Shown here piece by piece: positions 34,902 through 43,527 of a stretch of DNA of 64,000 bases. The stretch lies in assembly GCA_020634975.1 (NCBI GenBank), contig JACKAQ010000003.1, positions 124,001-188,000 of the forward strand. The letters run 5' to 3'. This DNA comes from JACKAQ01 sp020634975 [NCBI: Calditrichia bacterium]. GTDB taxonomy: Bacteria; Calditrichota; Calditrichia; RBG-13-44-9. How positions within the stretch are numbered: the stretch's first letter is position 1; the number at the start of each line of letters is the position of its first letter. Below the pieces are notes generated by a model. The model was not told the DNA's origin, ran no database searches, and worked only from the letters and a program-made list of their open reading frames with translations. The position numbers and the translations under genes are program-made.

Positions 34902-35954
34902 ATGTTACGATTCGCGAATCCTGAATTTTTTCATTTATTTTGGCTGGTGCCGGTGCTGATGGCGTTCCTGTTTTGGGCAGCGCGTCACCGGAAACGGCTG
35001 TTGCAGCGCCTCGGTGATGACCATTTGATCGCCCAACTGACCCGCAGCATCAGTCCGCGCAAACGTGTTTGGAAAGCTGTGCTGTTTTTGCTCGGTTATT
35101 CCGTGCTGGTTTTGGCGCTCACCAATCCGCAAATCGGGACAAAATTGCAGGAAGTGAAACGTGAGGGATTAGACGTTTTTATCGCGCTGGATGTGTCCAA
35201 AAGCATGCTCGCGGAAGATGTTGCACCCAATCGATTTGATCGCGCAAAACAGGAAATATCGAACTTTATCGACGAATTGCGCGGCGATCGCGTCGGACTA
35301 ATCCTGTTTTCCAGCCTGGCATTTGTGCAATGCCCGCTGACGCTGGATTACGGCGCGGCAAAGCTGTTTCTCGATGAAAGCAACGTTGGCAGCATTCCGC
35401 AGCCGGGCACATCGATATCTGAAGCGATCCGCACGGCGATGACATCTTTTGTATCGCAGGAGCAAAAATATAAAGTGCTGATCGTCATCACCGACGGTGA
35501 GGATCATGAGGACGATCCGGTGGAAGTCGCGCAGGAAGCCGCCGAAAGCGGTGTGCTGATTTACACCGTTGGCGTTGGCTCGCCGGCCGGTGCACCGATT
35601 CCCGAATACAACCAGCGCGGACAAATGACCGGATACAAAAAAGATAATCGCGGACAAACCATCACCACCAAACTGGATGTGCTTACGCTGGAAAAAATTG
35701 CGGATGCCGCCAACGGCAAATTTGTGAGCATGGGCGCTGCCGGCGGCGGACTCGCGCAGGTTTACGAAGAAATGATGGGCATGGAAAAAAAAGAGCTTTC
35801 CGCCCGTGAATTCACCCAATTTGAAGACCGTTTCCAGATTTTTTTGTTGATCGCGCTGATCATTTTTGCGCTGGAAATGTTTATCAGCGAACGCCGGAGC
35901 CACCAACGATTGATGGCAATTGCCCGCAAACAGGCTGTGGAAAACCGGTTTTGA
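34902..35954 (+). CDS. batB: BatB, von Willebrand factor A membrane protein
   Basis: A 350-residue paralogue of BatA with the same order of parts: N-terminal helices (RFANPEFFHLFWLVPVLMAFLFW and AVLFLLGYSVLVLALT), vWA domain with DVSKSM, the Thr of PGTSISEAI and ITDGEDHEDD as metal site, and a C-terminal helix (IFLLIALIIFALEMFI). BatB is known to associate with BatA in membrane complexes. It directly follows the S23 cassette; batC begins 37 bases later. Confidence 0.93.
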   Translation: MLRFANPEFFHLFWLVPVLMAFLFWAARHRKRLLQRLGDDHLIAQLTRSISPRKRVWKAVLFLLGYSVLVLALTNPQIGTKLQEVKREGLDVFIALDVSKSMLAEDVAPNRFDRAKQEISNFIDELRGDRVGLILFSSLAFVQCPLTLDYGAAKLFLDESNVGSIPQPGTSISEAIRTAMTSFVSQEQKYKVLIVITDGEDHEDDPVEVAQEAAESGVLIYTVGVGSPAGAPIPEYNQRGQMTGYKKDNRGQTITTKLDVLTLEKIADAANGKFVSMGAAGGGLAQVYEEMMGMEKKELSAREFTQFEDRFQIFLLIALIIFALEMFISERRSHQRLMAIARKQAVENRF

Positions 35955-35991
35955 TATTGAGCGAACTAACTATTTTTCAATGGTTTAAATA

Positions 35992-36648
35992 ATGAGAAAA
36001 GTAATATTCACAATATTCATGCTGCTGTCACCGGTTGGCATATTCGCCCAGCAGGTGGATGCCGCAAAAATGGAAAGCGGGCTAAAAGCATATTCGGAAG
36101 GCAGTTACGAAATCGCGGCACAAAATTTTGAGAGTGCCCTCGCCGGCGCGCCGGACGACCCGCAGGCAAATTTTAACTACGGTGCCGCGCTCTATAAAAA
36201 AGGGGATTTCAAAAATGCGATTCCTGTTTTCGAAAAAGCACTGACATCGCCGGATGATCAGCTTCGCCAGAACGCTTTTTACAATCTGGGCAACGCCCGA
36301 TTCGAAAATGAGGAATACGAACAAGCCATCGAATCTTACAAAAAAGCGTTGCAACTGAACCCGGAAGATGTTCAGGCCAAACACAATCTGGAACTGGCAC
36401 AACGCAAATTGAAAGAAAAGGAAGATCAGGAAAAGCAGGATCAAAATCAGCAAAATGACAACATCGAGCCATCGGAATTTGCCAAACAATTGAAAGCGCG
36501 GGCGGAAATTCTGGTGTCGCAGCGGCTCTATCGCGAGGCTTTCGACCTGATGCAAAAGGGCTTGCGTTCGGATGAAACTGTGGCGGCATTTCAATCGTTT
36601 ATCAATCGATTGAAAGAAGTTGCAGAAATAAACAATATTGGGGATTAA
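35992..36648 (+). CDS. batC: BatC, exported TPR protein
   Basis: A 218-residue periplasmic protein: signal peptide (VIFTIFMLLSPVGIFAQ), then three tetratricopeptide repeats (GLKAYSEGSYEIAAQNFESAL, ANFNYGAALYKKGDFKNAIPVF, AFYNLGNARFENEEYEQAIESY), a charged Glu/Gln-rich linker and a helical C-terminus. This is the BatC layout; BatC is the TPR partner that accompanies BatB. Only four bases separate it from the next gene. Confidence 0.88.
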   Translation: MRKVIFTIFMLLSPVGIFAQQVDAAKMESGLKAYSEGSYEIAAQNFESALAGAPDDPQANFNYGAALYKKGDFKNAIPVFEKALTSPDDQLRQNAFYNLGNARFENEEYEQAIESYKKALQLNPEDVQAKHNLELAQRKLKEKEDQEKQDQNQQNDNIEPSEFAKQLKARAEILVSQRLYREAFDLMQKGLRSDETVAAFQSFINRLKEVAEINNIGD

Positions 36649-36652
36649 ATAA

Positions 36653-37219
36653 ATGAAGTGGTTTTTAGCATTCATCATTGCGGTTTCGCTGCCGGTTTTT
36701 GGACAAACGGCCAACGATTATTTTCACGGCAGCGCGCAATCGTATATCGACAGCAAACTAGATGACGCGATTGCCAAAGTGCAGCGCGGACTGGAAATAG
36801 AGCCGGACAATCCCAAACTTCAGGCGTTGCTCACCAAATTAAAAGAGCAGAAAGAACAGCAACAACAGCAGCAACAGCAGCAACAAAATCAGCAAAACCA
36901 GCAGGATCAAAACCAGGATCAGCAGAACCAGCAAAATCAGGATCAGCAACAGAAAGAAAAGCAGGAACAGCAGCAGAATCAGGAAGATCAGCAACAGCAG
37001 GACGAAGAAAAAGAGCAGGAGCAGCAGCAAAAACCGGAAGATATGAAAGATCAGCAAAACCCGGAGGATCAACAGCAGCAACAGCCGCTGCAGCCCAACC
37101 AGATTTCCAAAGAGGACGCCGAACGGATTTTGCAGGCGCTGCGTGCCAAAGAAAAAGAAAACCAGAAGCTGAAAAAAATTCCCATGATCGGTAAAAAGAA
37201 AGTAGAGAAAGATTGGTAA
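36653..37219 (+). CDS. Gln-rich TPR protein of the Bat operon (BatC-like)
   Basis: A 188-residue exported protein: signal peptide (WFLAFIIAVSLPVFGQ), one TPR-like pair (AQSYIDSKLDDAIAKVQRGLEIEPDNP), then about 85 residues made almost wholly of Gln, Asn, Glu, Asp and Lys (residues 62-150), and the end SKEDAERILQALRAKEKENQKL...KKKVEKDW. That end is the usual C-terminus of BatC proteins, so this gene and batC may be two halves of one ancestral BatC. The Gln run is encoded by mixed CAG/CAA codons, which argues for selection at protein level and not simple repeat growth. Confidence 0.8.
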   Translation: MKWFLAFIIAVSLPVFGQTANDYFHGSAQSYIDSKLDDAIAKVQRGLEIEPDNPKLQALLTKLKEQKEQQQQQQQQQQNQQNQQDQNQDQQNQQNQDQQQKEKQEQQQNQEDQQQQDEEKEQEQQQKPEDMKDQQNPEDQQQQQPLQPNQISKEDAERILQALRAKEKENQKLKKIPMIGKKKVEKDW

Positions 37220-37265
37220 TCTGCGGAATTCCTGACTAAGTTTAACATTGAAAAATTAACAATCG

Positions 37266-39086
37266 GTGTTGGTTAAATTGAGAATTTACAAATACTTTTC
37301 CGTTCTGACATTTTTGCTTTTCGCGATATCTACGGGCTTTGCACAGGAAATTAACCTGAATGCCAGCGTCAGCCAAAATACCGTTGGCTTGAGCGATGCG
37401 TTCCAGTTTAAGCTGGAAGTCAGCGGCGCGAACCGCTCGCTGCCGGAAGTTGAATTACCACCGTTGAACGATTTCCGGGTGATCAGCGGTCCCAACCAAT
37501 CTTCGCAATTTAACATGATCAACGGGCGCGTGAATGTCAGCAAAACCTATTCCGTAACGTTGCTCGCCAAAAAAACCGGCAAATTTACCATCCCTTCCGT
37601 TTCCGTAAAACACAAAGGCAACACCTATCGGTCAGAGCCGATTGTGATTACCGTTGTGCAGGAAACACCACAGGCACAATCGCAAAACCAGAGTGAATCA
37701 GGCGAAAGCCAGGATATATTTATTCGCGCAATCCCATCAAAAACAAAAGTTTATGTAAACGATCAAATCAACGTTAGTTACAAAGTGTATTTCCGGGTGC
37801 CGATCCGGAATCCCGATTTTATCAAGCTGCCGGAAACCGTGGGCTTTTGGGTAGAAGAATACGAGATTGCCCAAAACATTCCGGTTACGCAGGAAGTTAT
37901 CAACGGACAGCAATACAGCGTTGCAGAAGTGAAAAAGCTGGCGCTGTTCCCGACCAAATCCGGTGACTTGAACATTACACCGCTGCAACTGTCGGTGGAT
38001 GTGGTGGAGCGCCGGCGGCGACGCGATCCATTTTCGGTATTTGATGATTTTTTTGACGATCCGCTGGGCAGAACCACGCGCAAAATTTTGAGCAGTCGCG
38101 AAATCAAACTGGATGTCCAGCAACTGCCCACCAACGGAAAACCGGAGAATTTCAGCGGGCTGGTTGGCAATTTCAACATGACGGTGGACATCGACAAAAC
38201 GACCGTAAAAGCAAATGAGGCAATCACTTACAAAATCAAATTGAGTGGTTCCGGCAATTTAAAAACACTGCAAGATTTGCAAATCAAATTCCCGGAATCG
38301 TTCGAAGTGTTCAATCCCAAAATCAGCGATAATGTCAACCGGCGCGGCGATCGCCTCTTTTTCTCGCGCGATATGGAATACGTAATTATCCCCCGTTCGC
38401 CCGGCGAATACACGCTTGATCCTCTGGAAATCTCCTTTTTTGACCCGACAACCAAACAATATCGCACCTTGCGTTCCCGCGAATATCTGATTGATGTGCA
38501 GGAAGGCGATTTGGCCGCCGGAATGAACAGCGGCAATTTCACCAAATCGGAAGTGCGGCTGCTCGGTCGGGATATTCATTTTATCAAAGAAAAAATGTCC
38601 GATCTCGTATCGGTTGATGCAGCGCCATACACTTCCGGCTGGTTTTTGAGCGCGTTGTTTTTGCCGCTGCTCGCGTTGGGAATGGCGTTTGGCTATCGCC
38701 AGCATCAGGAAAAAATGAGCACAAATGTGGAATATGCCCGCAAACGCCAGGCATCCAAACAGGCGGAAAAACGCCTCAGAACTGCCAAAACGTTGATGAA
38801 TCAACAAAAATTTGAAGCCTTTTACGGTGAAGTATCCCGGGCATTGTTGGGATTTGTGGCGGATAAAACCAATCACTCCGCAGCCGGTTTGATGCGCGAC
38901 AACGTGGCTTCGCTGCTGCACGAAAGCAACGTTGACGAATCACTGATCGATGACTATCTGAAATGCCTCGACGAAGCCGATTTCCGGCGATTCGCCCCGG
39001 GACAGGCGACACCGGATGCCGCACAGGAATTTTACGATACGGCAGCAGATTTGTTGAGCAATCTGTTAAAATATTTCCGAAAATAA
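37266..39086 (+). CDS. batD: BatD, membrane protein
   Basis: A 606-residue BatD: signal peptide (FSVLTFLLFAISTGFAQ), tandem Ig-like beta domains (about 25-450, with VELPPLNDFRVISGP and VEDVQ-like strands), one membrane helix (SGWFLSALFLPLLALGMAFGY, about 460) and a cytoplasmic helical tail ending ALLGFVADKTNHSAAGL... LLSNLLKYFRK. The start is uncertain; GTG at 37266 opens the frame, but TTG codons at 37269 and 37278 are as good and no clear ribosome site is seen. The length and order are those of BatD in Bacteroidota. Confidence 0.9.
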   Translation: MLVKLRIYKYFSVLTFLLFAISTGFAQEINLNASVSQNTVGLSDAFQFKLEVSGANRSLPEVELPPLNDFRVISGPNQSSQFNMINGRVNVSKTYSVTLLAKKTGKFTIPSVSVKHKGNTYRSEPIVITVVQETPQAQSQNQSESGESQDIFIRAIPSKTKVYVNDQINVSYKVYFRVPIRNPDFIKLPETVGFWVEEYEIAQNIPVTQEVINGQQYSVAEVKKLALFPTKSGDLNITPLQLSVDVVERRRRRDPFSVFDDFFDDPLGRTTRKILSSREIKLDVQQLPTNGKPENFSGLVGNFNMTVDIDKTTVKANEAITYKIKLSGSGNLKTLQDLQIKFPESFEVFNPKISDNVNRRGDRLFFSRDMEYVIIPRSPGEYTLDPLEISFFDPTTKQYRTLRSREYLIDVQEGDLAAGMNSGNFTKSEVRLLGRDIHFIKEKMSDLVSVDAAPYTSGWFLSALFLPLLALGMAFGYRQHQEKMSTNVEYARKRQASKQAEKRLRTAKTLMNQQKFEAFYGEVSRALLGFVADKTNHSAAGLMRDNVASLLHESNVDESLIDDYLKCLDEADFRRFAPGQATPDAAQEFYDTAADLLSNLLKYFRK

Positions 39087-39098
39087 TCTGAATAAATC

Positions 39099-39890
39099 AT
39101 GTATTTACAAAAGCTTACGATGGCACAATTGAACCGAATCCCTAACATTTTGATTTTTGCCGGATGGCTATTGTCGTCCGCCCTTTTCGCGCAAAGCGGT
39201 GCCGAATTTTATTTTGAGCAGGGTAATTCCGCCTATCGCCAAAATGATTTTGAATTGGCGGTTGAGTGGTATCAGAAAATATTGGATACGGGTTACGAAA
39301 GCAGCGAAATTCATTACAATTTGGGCAATTGCTATTACAAAATGGATGATATCGGAAATGCCGTTCTCCATTTTGAGAAAGCCCGCAAATTGAATCCGGA
39401 TGACCCGGAACTGCAATTCAACCTCGAATTGGTTAACCTTAAAGTGCGCGACCGGATTGTAATGCCGGAATCGTTTGTGCTCCTGCGGTGGTGGGAATCC
39501 ACAAAAGGGATGTTTTCTTTAGCCGGCTGGACGAGCATTACGGCAGCATTTTATATCATATCGATGCTTTTTGGAATTGCTTATCTATTTGTAAATGATG
39601 GGTTTATCCGCAGGATATTTCGAATGGTAATCATCAGCGCGGCGGTGCTCACCTTTTGCGCAGGCGCTTTGCTGGCAGTCAATATTATGGATGAATCGCA
39701 AAAAGAAGCCATCGTGCTGACCTCAACCGTCAACGTCCTCAGCGCGCCGGAAGAGAACAGCACAAACGTATTTTTACTGCACGAAGGCGCCAAAGTCACC
39801 ATGGCGGAAACCCGTGGCGAATGGGTAAAAATCGCGTTGCCCGATGGCAAAAGCGGTTGGTTAAAACAGCAGTATTTGGGTGTTATTTAG
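39099..39890 (+). CDS. batE: BatE, TPR and SH3-type membrane protein
   Basis: A 263-residue protein ending the Bat operon: signal peptide (ILIFAGWLLSSALFAQ), two TPRs (AEFYFEQGNSAYRQNDFELAVEWY and IHYNLGNCYYKMDDIGNAVLHF), two membrane helices (about 145-205) and a C-terminal bacterial SH3 domain (VLTSTVNVLSAPEENSTNVFLLHEGAKVTM... GWLKQQYLGVI). This layout is BatE. An alternative ATG lies at 39120. A bidirectional terminator follows at once. Confidence 0.88.
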   Translation: MYLQKLTMAQLNRIPNILIFAGWLLSSALFAQSGAEFYFEQGNSAYRQNDFELAVEWYQKILDTGYESSEIHYNLGNCYYKMDDIGNAVLHFEKARKLNPDDPELQFNLELVNLKVRDRIVMPESFVLLRWWESTKGMFSLAGWTSITAAFYIISMLFGIAYLFVNDGFIRRIFRMVIISAAVLTFCAGALLAVNIMDESQKEAIVLTSTVNVLSAPEENSTNVFLLHEGAKVTMAETRGEWVKIALPDGKSGWLKQQYLGVI

Positions 39891-39894
39891 GAAG

Positions 39895-39932
39895 TAGTAG
39901 AGATAATTCATGAATTGTCTCTACTATTTTTT
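39895..39932. terminator. Bidirectional terminator at the end of the Bat operon
   Basis: AGTAGAGATAATTC pairs with GAATTGTCTCTACT with one mismatch and is followed by ATTTTTT on the plus strand. It overlaps the 3' end of the convergent gene at 39924 and may serve both sides. Confidence 0.75.
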
Positions 39933-40271
39933 GAAATGTTTATACAGCATATTCAAAAAATGAAAGAAAATCACCAGCACAAAACAGAATATCACACCGT
40001 CAAAAAAACCCTCAAACCAGGTTCCCCCGGTATACCACAAATAGCTGATGCCTTCTTCAAATGAACCACCTGCAAAAAACCCATACATCTGATACGATGA
40101 CGGATCGATCGGGCGAACAAAAAAGAATGCGCAAATAACTACAATCAAAAAGTAGGTCAGCAATTTGAAAAATCCGGGCATTTTCAGACCGGGCCAGGTC
40201 AGCGCCAGTAAAAACAGGAGTATCAGAAAATAAAACTGATCGACGATATGAATTATTTGCTCGGTTGCCAT
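39924..40271 (-). CDS. Small membrane protein of unknown function
   Basis: A 115-residue protein with three predicted membrane helices (FYFLILLFLLALTW, FKLLTYFLIVVICAFFFV and GVIFCFVLVIFFHFLNML). The loop between helices two and three is rich in Gly, Tyr and Trp (SFEEGISYLWYTGGTWFEGFF). I do not recognise a family. It is convergent with batE and overlaps the shared terminator; the start at 40271 is close to the divergent symporter gene's control region. Confidence 0.6.
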   Translation of the reverse strand: MATEQIIHIVDQFYFLILLFLLALTWPGLKMPGFFKLLTYFLIVVICAFFFVRPIDPSSYQMYGFFAGGSFEEGISYLWYTGGTWFEGFFDGVIFCFVLVIFFHFLNMLYKHFKK

Positions 40272-40553
40272 CTAACGGCTTTCTGATTCACTTAAACTTG
40301 TTTTACAAACGTGTTATGTTTTTCTTTGCTAAATATATTATTTTTCATGAAATTATGCAAAGATAATTGACAGATTATCTGCATGGGAACTGAACGATAA
40401 TAAGCCAAATTTTTCCATTACCCGTTTTAAAATTTGCAGTTCCGCCACATTTTTCAGACATTTACCAATAGCAGTAATAATCCACTTGTTTATTCTATCG
40501 GGCTAAATTTTTTCCCGATTTCATTTTTTGAAATTTCCACAGAAAGTATCGTA

Positions 40554-41819
40554 ATGGCGCGACATACGAAAATATTCCTGGGGTTGTTAATTGGTGCTGT
40601 TGCCGGCGTTTTGTGTAATAATTTCCTGCCGGGAACCCCGTTTTTGTTTGCGGTTCAAAAATATCTCAGCGATCCGCTGGGGAAAATATTTCTAAACATG
40701 CTGATTATGATGGTGGTGCCGCTGGTTTTTGCCAGCCTGGCATTGGGCGTCACGCAAATGGGCGATCTGAAGCAACTCGGCAGAATCGGCATGCGCACCT
40801 TTTCATATTTTTTACTGGTGACAACCCTTGCGGTGATGATTGGTTTGGTGCTGGTCAATACAATTCGCCCCGGCGATTATTTGTCGGAAGACATTAAAGC
40901 AGAAATGATGACCACTTACAGCGAACAGGCTGCAGAGTTGAAAAGCGCTGCCGGAAAAAATGAATTCGGCATTCAGACGTTAGTGAATTTTGTGCCGCGA
41001 AATCCAATTGCAGCTATCGCACGACCAAATCCGGATATGCTGGCGCTGATTTTCGTAACGATGATGGTTGGCATCGCGCTCACATTGATTGATAAAGAAC
41101 GCGCGCAACCGGTTATCCGGCTGTTGGAAGGTATCAACGATATCACTGTAAAAATTATCGATATCGCCATGAAACTGGCGCCGTATGGCGTAGCCGCGCT
41201 GATTTTCAGCGTTACATCGCGGTTTGGGTTTGACCTGTTGATTGCCCTGAGCATGTATGTGGTCACGGTTTTGCTCGGATTAACCTTGCACCAGTTTGGT
41301 GCTTTTGCCGTGTTAATTCGTGTTTTTGTGAAATACAATCCGGTGCAGTTTTTCAAAAAAATTCGCACGGTGATGCTCACCGCAATTTCCACCAGTTCCA
41401 GCAACGCAACGCTGCCGACAACCATTCTGGTTTCGCAAAAAAACCTTGGAATTCCCTCAAAAATTACCGGATTTGTGCTGCCGCTGGGCGCAACGATGAA
41501 CATGAACGGCACCGCCATTTTTGAAGGCGTGACAGTGCTGTTTCTGGCGCAGGTGTTCGGGGTGGATTTGTCGCTGGGCATGCAAACGATTGTGGTGATC
41601 ATGAGTTTGTTAATTTCCGTCGGGTCTGCCGGTGTGCCGTCCGGCTCTATTCCTCTTTTGGTGATGGTTTTGGGGATGGTTAACGTTCCGGCGGAGGGCA
41701 TCGCCATCATTTTGGGTGTCGATCGCATTCTGGATATGTGCCGCACGGTAGTGAATGTTACCGGGGATATCACCTGCGCCGCATATGTCGCGCGAAAAGA
41801 GGGTGCCGAGCTCACGTAA
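40554..41819 (+). CDS. Dicarboxylate/amino acid:cation symporter (DAACS family)
   Basis: A 421-residue transporter of the GltP/DctA fold that imports glutamate, aspartate or C4-dicarboxylates with sodium or protons. Signatures: the serine-rich hairpin SSSNATLPTT, the TM7 motif NMNGTA (NMDGTA in most), HP2 AGVPSGSIP, and TM8 DRILDMCRTVVNVTGD, whose Asp and Arg contact an acidic amino acid substrate. The Arg favours acidic amino acids. The ATG at 40554 gives the usual N-terminus; the longer frame from 40434 would put an unlikely 40 residues before it. It is transcribed alone. Confidence 0.92.
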   Translation: MARHTKIFLGLLIGAVAGVLCNNFLPGTPFLFAVQKYLSDPLGKIFLNMLIMMVVPLVFASLALGVTQMGDLKQLGRIGMRTFSYFLLVTTLAVMIGLVLVNTIRPGDYLSEDIKAEMMTTYSEQAAELKSAAGKNEFGIQTLVNFVPRNPIAAIARPNPDMLALIFVTMMVGIALTLIDKERAQPVIRLLEGINDITVKIIDIAMKLAPYGVAALIFSVTSRFGFDLLIALSMYVVTVLLGLTLHQFGAFAVLIRVFVKYNPVQFFKKIRTVMLTAISTSSSNATLPTTILVSQKNLGIPSKITGFVLPLGATMNMNGTAIFEGVTVLFLAQVFGVDLSLGMQTIVVIMSLLISVGSAGVPSGSIPLLVMVLGMVNVPAEGIAIILGVDRILDMCRTVVNVTGDITCAAYVARKEGAELT

Positions 41820-41855
41820 ACCGCATATATTTTATGCAGAAGGGGTTCACAAATC

Positions 41856-42512
41856 ATGAAATCAATATATTTATTGCTGTTGGGCAGCTTTTTTCTGATG
41901 TCCTGTAATTCTGAAAAACCGGATAATTCACCGGAAGACGTTTGGGTTGACGGTCAAACTATTCATTCAAAAAAACTGCCGCCAATCAACATCCGGGTTG
42001 CGAATGCATTCAAATATATCGGGAAATTCGCATTCGAAATCGATACTTTGGCGACTGGTGAGCGATTTGTATTTGTAGATGCTGATCAAAAAAATATTCG
42101 CCGACTGATTATTTTTCAATTCGAACAATTCCTGCCGACAACTGATGAAATTTATCGATACAGTTTTGATAATGCGTTGGTATTGGGAAATCATAAATTT
42201 AAACAAAACACATTTGCATATTCGAACGCCGCCGCGTTGCGCAACAGTCCAAACCGTGAAGGCGCATTAACCGCAACATTTCTCACCGAAAAAGGCTTTT
42301 CTGTGGAAGATGAATTTATGCTTTCGCGATATGTAACATTGGGAAATGCGGATCGTAAATCGGAGTTGATCATTTTTTATATCGAAAACGCATCTGCGAG
42401 CGGACATTCCATTAGTGAATTTTACGATGGCGACGATGAGACAGAGATTTGGCAAACGATTTCAGCGGGCTTAAATCAGCGGGCATTGGCGAGCTTTACG
42501 GTCAGCGAATAA
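41856..42512 (+). CDS. Lipoprotein of unknown function
   Basis: A 218-residue lipoprotein; the signal ends LMSC (Cys17). The mature part is mixed alpha/beta with YIGKFAFEIDTLATGERFVFVDAD and no cofactor or catalytic motif that I can name. It lies between the symporter and the RidA-family gene, 36 and 42 bases away, so it may be cotranscribed with one or both. No close family recognised. Confidence 0.7.
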   Translation: MKSIYLLLLGSFFLMSCNSEKPDNSPEDVWVDGQTIHSKKLPPINIRVANAFKYIGKFAFEIDTLATGERFVFVDADQKNIRRLIIFQFEQFLPTTDEIYRYSFDNALVLGNHKFKQNTFAYSNAAALRNSPNREGALTATFLTEKGFSVEDEFMLSRYVTLGNADRKSELIIFYIENASASGHSISEFYDGDDETEIWQTISAGLNQRALASFTVSE

Positions 42513-42554
42513 TCCGGAAGATTATCCAAAAAAATTTCAAACTGGAATAAAGAG

Positions 42555-42983
42555 ATGAAAACACCTAACGAGATTCGCAATTCAGAGCGTGCACCGGCGC
42601 CGGTGGGATTATATCCGCACGCCCGGCGGGTAGGTAATTTGCTGTTTTTATCCGGAGTGGGTCCGCGCAGCAAAAATTCAGCGACAATTCCCGGCGTAAC
42701 GCTCGACAGCAACGGCAATATTGTTGATTACGATATTGAGGCACAGTGCCATTCCGTATTTCAAAATGTGCGTTTTATTGTTGAGGACGCCGGTGCGAAA
42801 TGGGAAAATGTTGTGGATGTAACCGTTTTTCTCACCAACATGAAAGCGGATTTTGCAGCTTACAACCGGATTTATGCGGAATATTTCCGCGACAACCAAC
42901 CCTGCCGCACCACCGTTGAAGTGAACGCACTGCCCACGCCCATTGCCATTGAACTGAAAGTTATCGCCGTTATCGATAATTGA
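42555..42983 (+). CDS. RidA-family protein, 2-aminomuconate deaminase-like
   Basis: A 142-residue YjgF/YER057c/UK114 protein. The strands VGNLLFLSGVGP, WENVVDVTVFLTNMKADFAAYN and TTVEVNALPTPIAIELKVIAV are the family core. In true RidA imine deaminases the motif is VARLP, with the Arg essential; here it is VNALPTP, as in 2-aminomuconate deaminases (AmnD/NbaF type). That enzyme follows the 3-hydroxyanthranilate dioxygenase and ACMS decarboxylase genes in tryptophan and 2-nitrobenzoate breakdown; both are encoded 3-5 kb downstream, which supports the assignment. Assignment to AmnD is inference. Confidence 0.82.
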   Translation: MKTPNEIRNSERAPAPVGLYPHARRVGNLLFLSGVGPRSKNSATIPGVTLDSNGNIVDYDIEAQCHSVFQNVRFIVEDAGAKWENVVDVTVFLTNMKADFAAYNRIYAEYFRDNQPCRTTVEVNALPTPIAIELKVIAVIDN

Positions 42984-43006
42984 TCTGATTATCAGTTGTA
43001 TGTTTT

Positions 43007-43243
43007 TTAAGGATAAAAGTTAAAGGATAAAGGATAAAATAACCACAATACTGGTCGGTTGCATTTTTGAAGCATTTTTAAACCCCTCGCTTGCACCTCG
43101 GAACCGCTCAATTGCATCTTTTTACTGCACGGTTGCATTTTTGAACCTCCCGTTTGCACCTCAGAACCGCTCAATTGCACCTTTTTACCGCACGGTTGCA
43201 TTTCCGATATGCAAGATTGCACCTCTGAGCCTCTCGTTTGCAT
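43007..43243 (-). CDS. Possible heptapeptide-repeat small protein encoded by the 21-nt array
   Basis: A 78-residue frame whose first 57 residues are eight heptapeptides of the form (M/V)-Q-x-x-G-(S/K)-(E/K): MQTRGSE, VQSCISE, MQPCGKK, VQLSGSE, VQTGGSK, MQPCSKK, MQLSGSE, VQARGLK. A stop lies eight codons before the ATG. The frame survives because the repeat is a multiple of three and lacks stops. No ribosome site is evident; the tail reads through the GGATAAA tract. It could be a real amphipathic repeat peptide or only a by-product of the array. Confidence 0.3.
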   Translation of the reverse strand: MQTRGSEVQSCISEMQPCGKKVQLSGSEVQTGGSKMQPCSKKMQLSGSEVQARGLKMLQKCNRPVLWLFYPLSFNFYP

Positions 43244-43300
43244 CTTTGAATTACACGTTTGCGTACTTTAGTGGCTGCGCTGCATTCCCGAACGCATTTT
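43091..43300. repeat. 21-nt tandem repeat array, ten units
   Basis: TTGCA (once CTGCA) starts at 43091, 43112, 43133, 43154, 43175, 43196, 43217, 43238, 43259 and 43280, exactly 21 bases apart; outliers are at 43059 and 43303. Units 1-3 and 4-6 are themselves near-copies, giving a 63-base higher-order repeat. The 16 bases after each TTGCA vary. Confidence 0.85.
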
Positions 43301-43527
43301 CGTTGCATCATCCGGGCACGGTAATTATATTATTTCGCTGCCTAAACTTAGGTTTAATGAATGCTAATTTCTTTACAAGTTAAAGAAATTTTGATATTAT
43401 CGGGGCAATCAGAGATTTTAGCAATTTTACTTTATCCTTAGCCCCGACTTTTACGCATGCCGCAAAGCGATAAATTGATGACATATTTTTCAGATATTTA
43501 ACTATCAATCTTCACCCGGAGGAATTC

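Larger units (their letters stand above)
42984..43527. other. Long intergenic region with repeats
   Basis: This 544-base gap between the RidA-family gene and the BNR-protein gene holds a GGATAAA tract (43009-43040), the 21-nt tandem array (43091-43300), and the promoter region of the BNR gene. Apart from the array-encoded frame no coding signal is seen. Confidence 0.6.

Noticed and set aside
36839-37081. Minus-strand frame coding an almost pure leucine stretch.
   Set aside because: It is the complement of the CAG/CAA glutamine tract and has no independent support.
43059-43310. Possible CRISPR array, because a short word recurs at even spacing.
   Set aside because: The shared word is only five bases, units are 21 bases, there are no 20-35-base identical repeats with unique spacers, and no cas genes are near.
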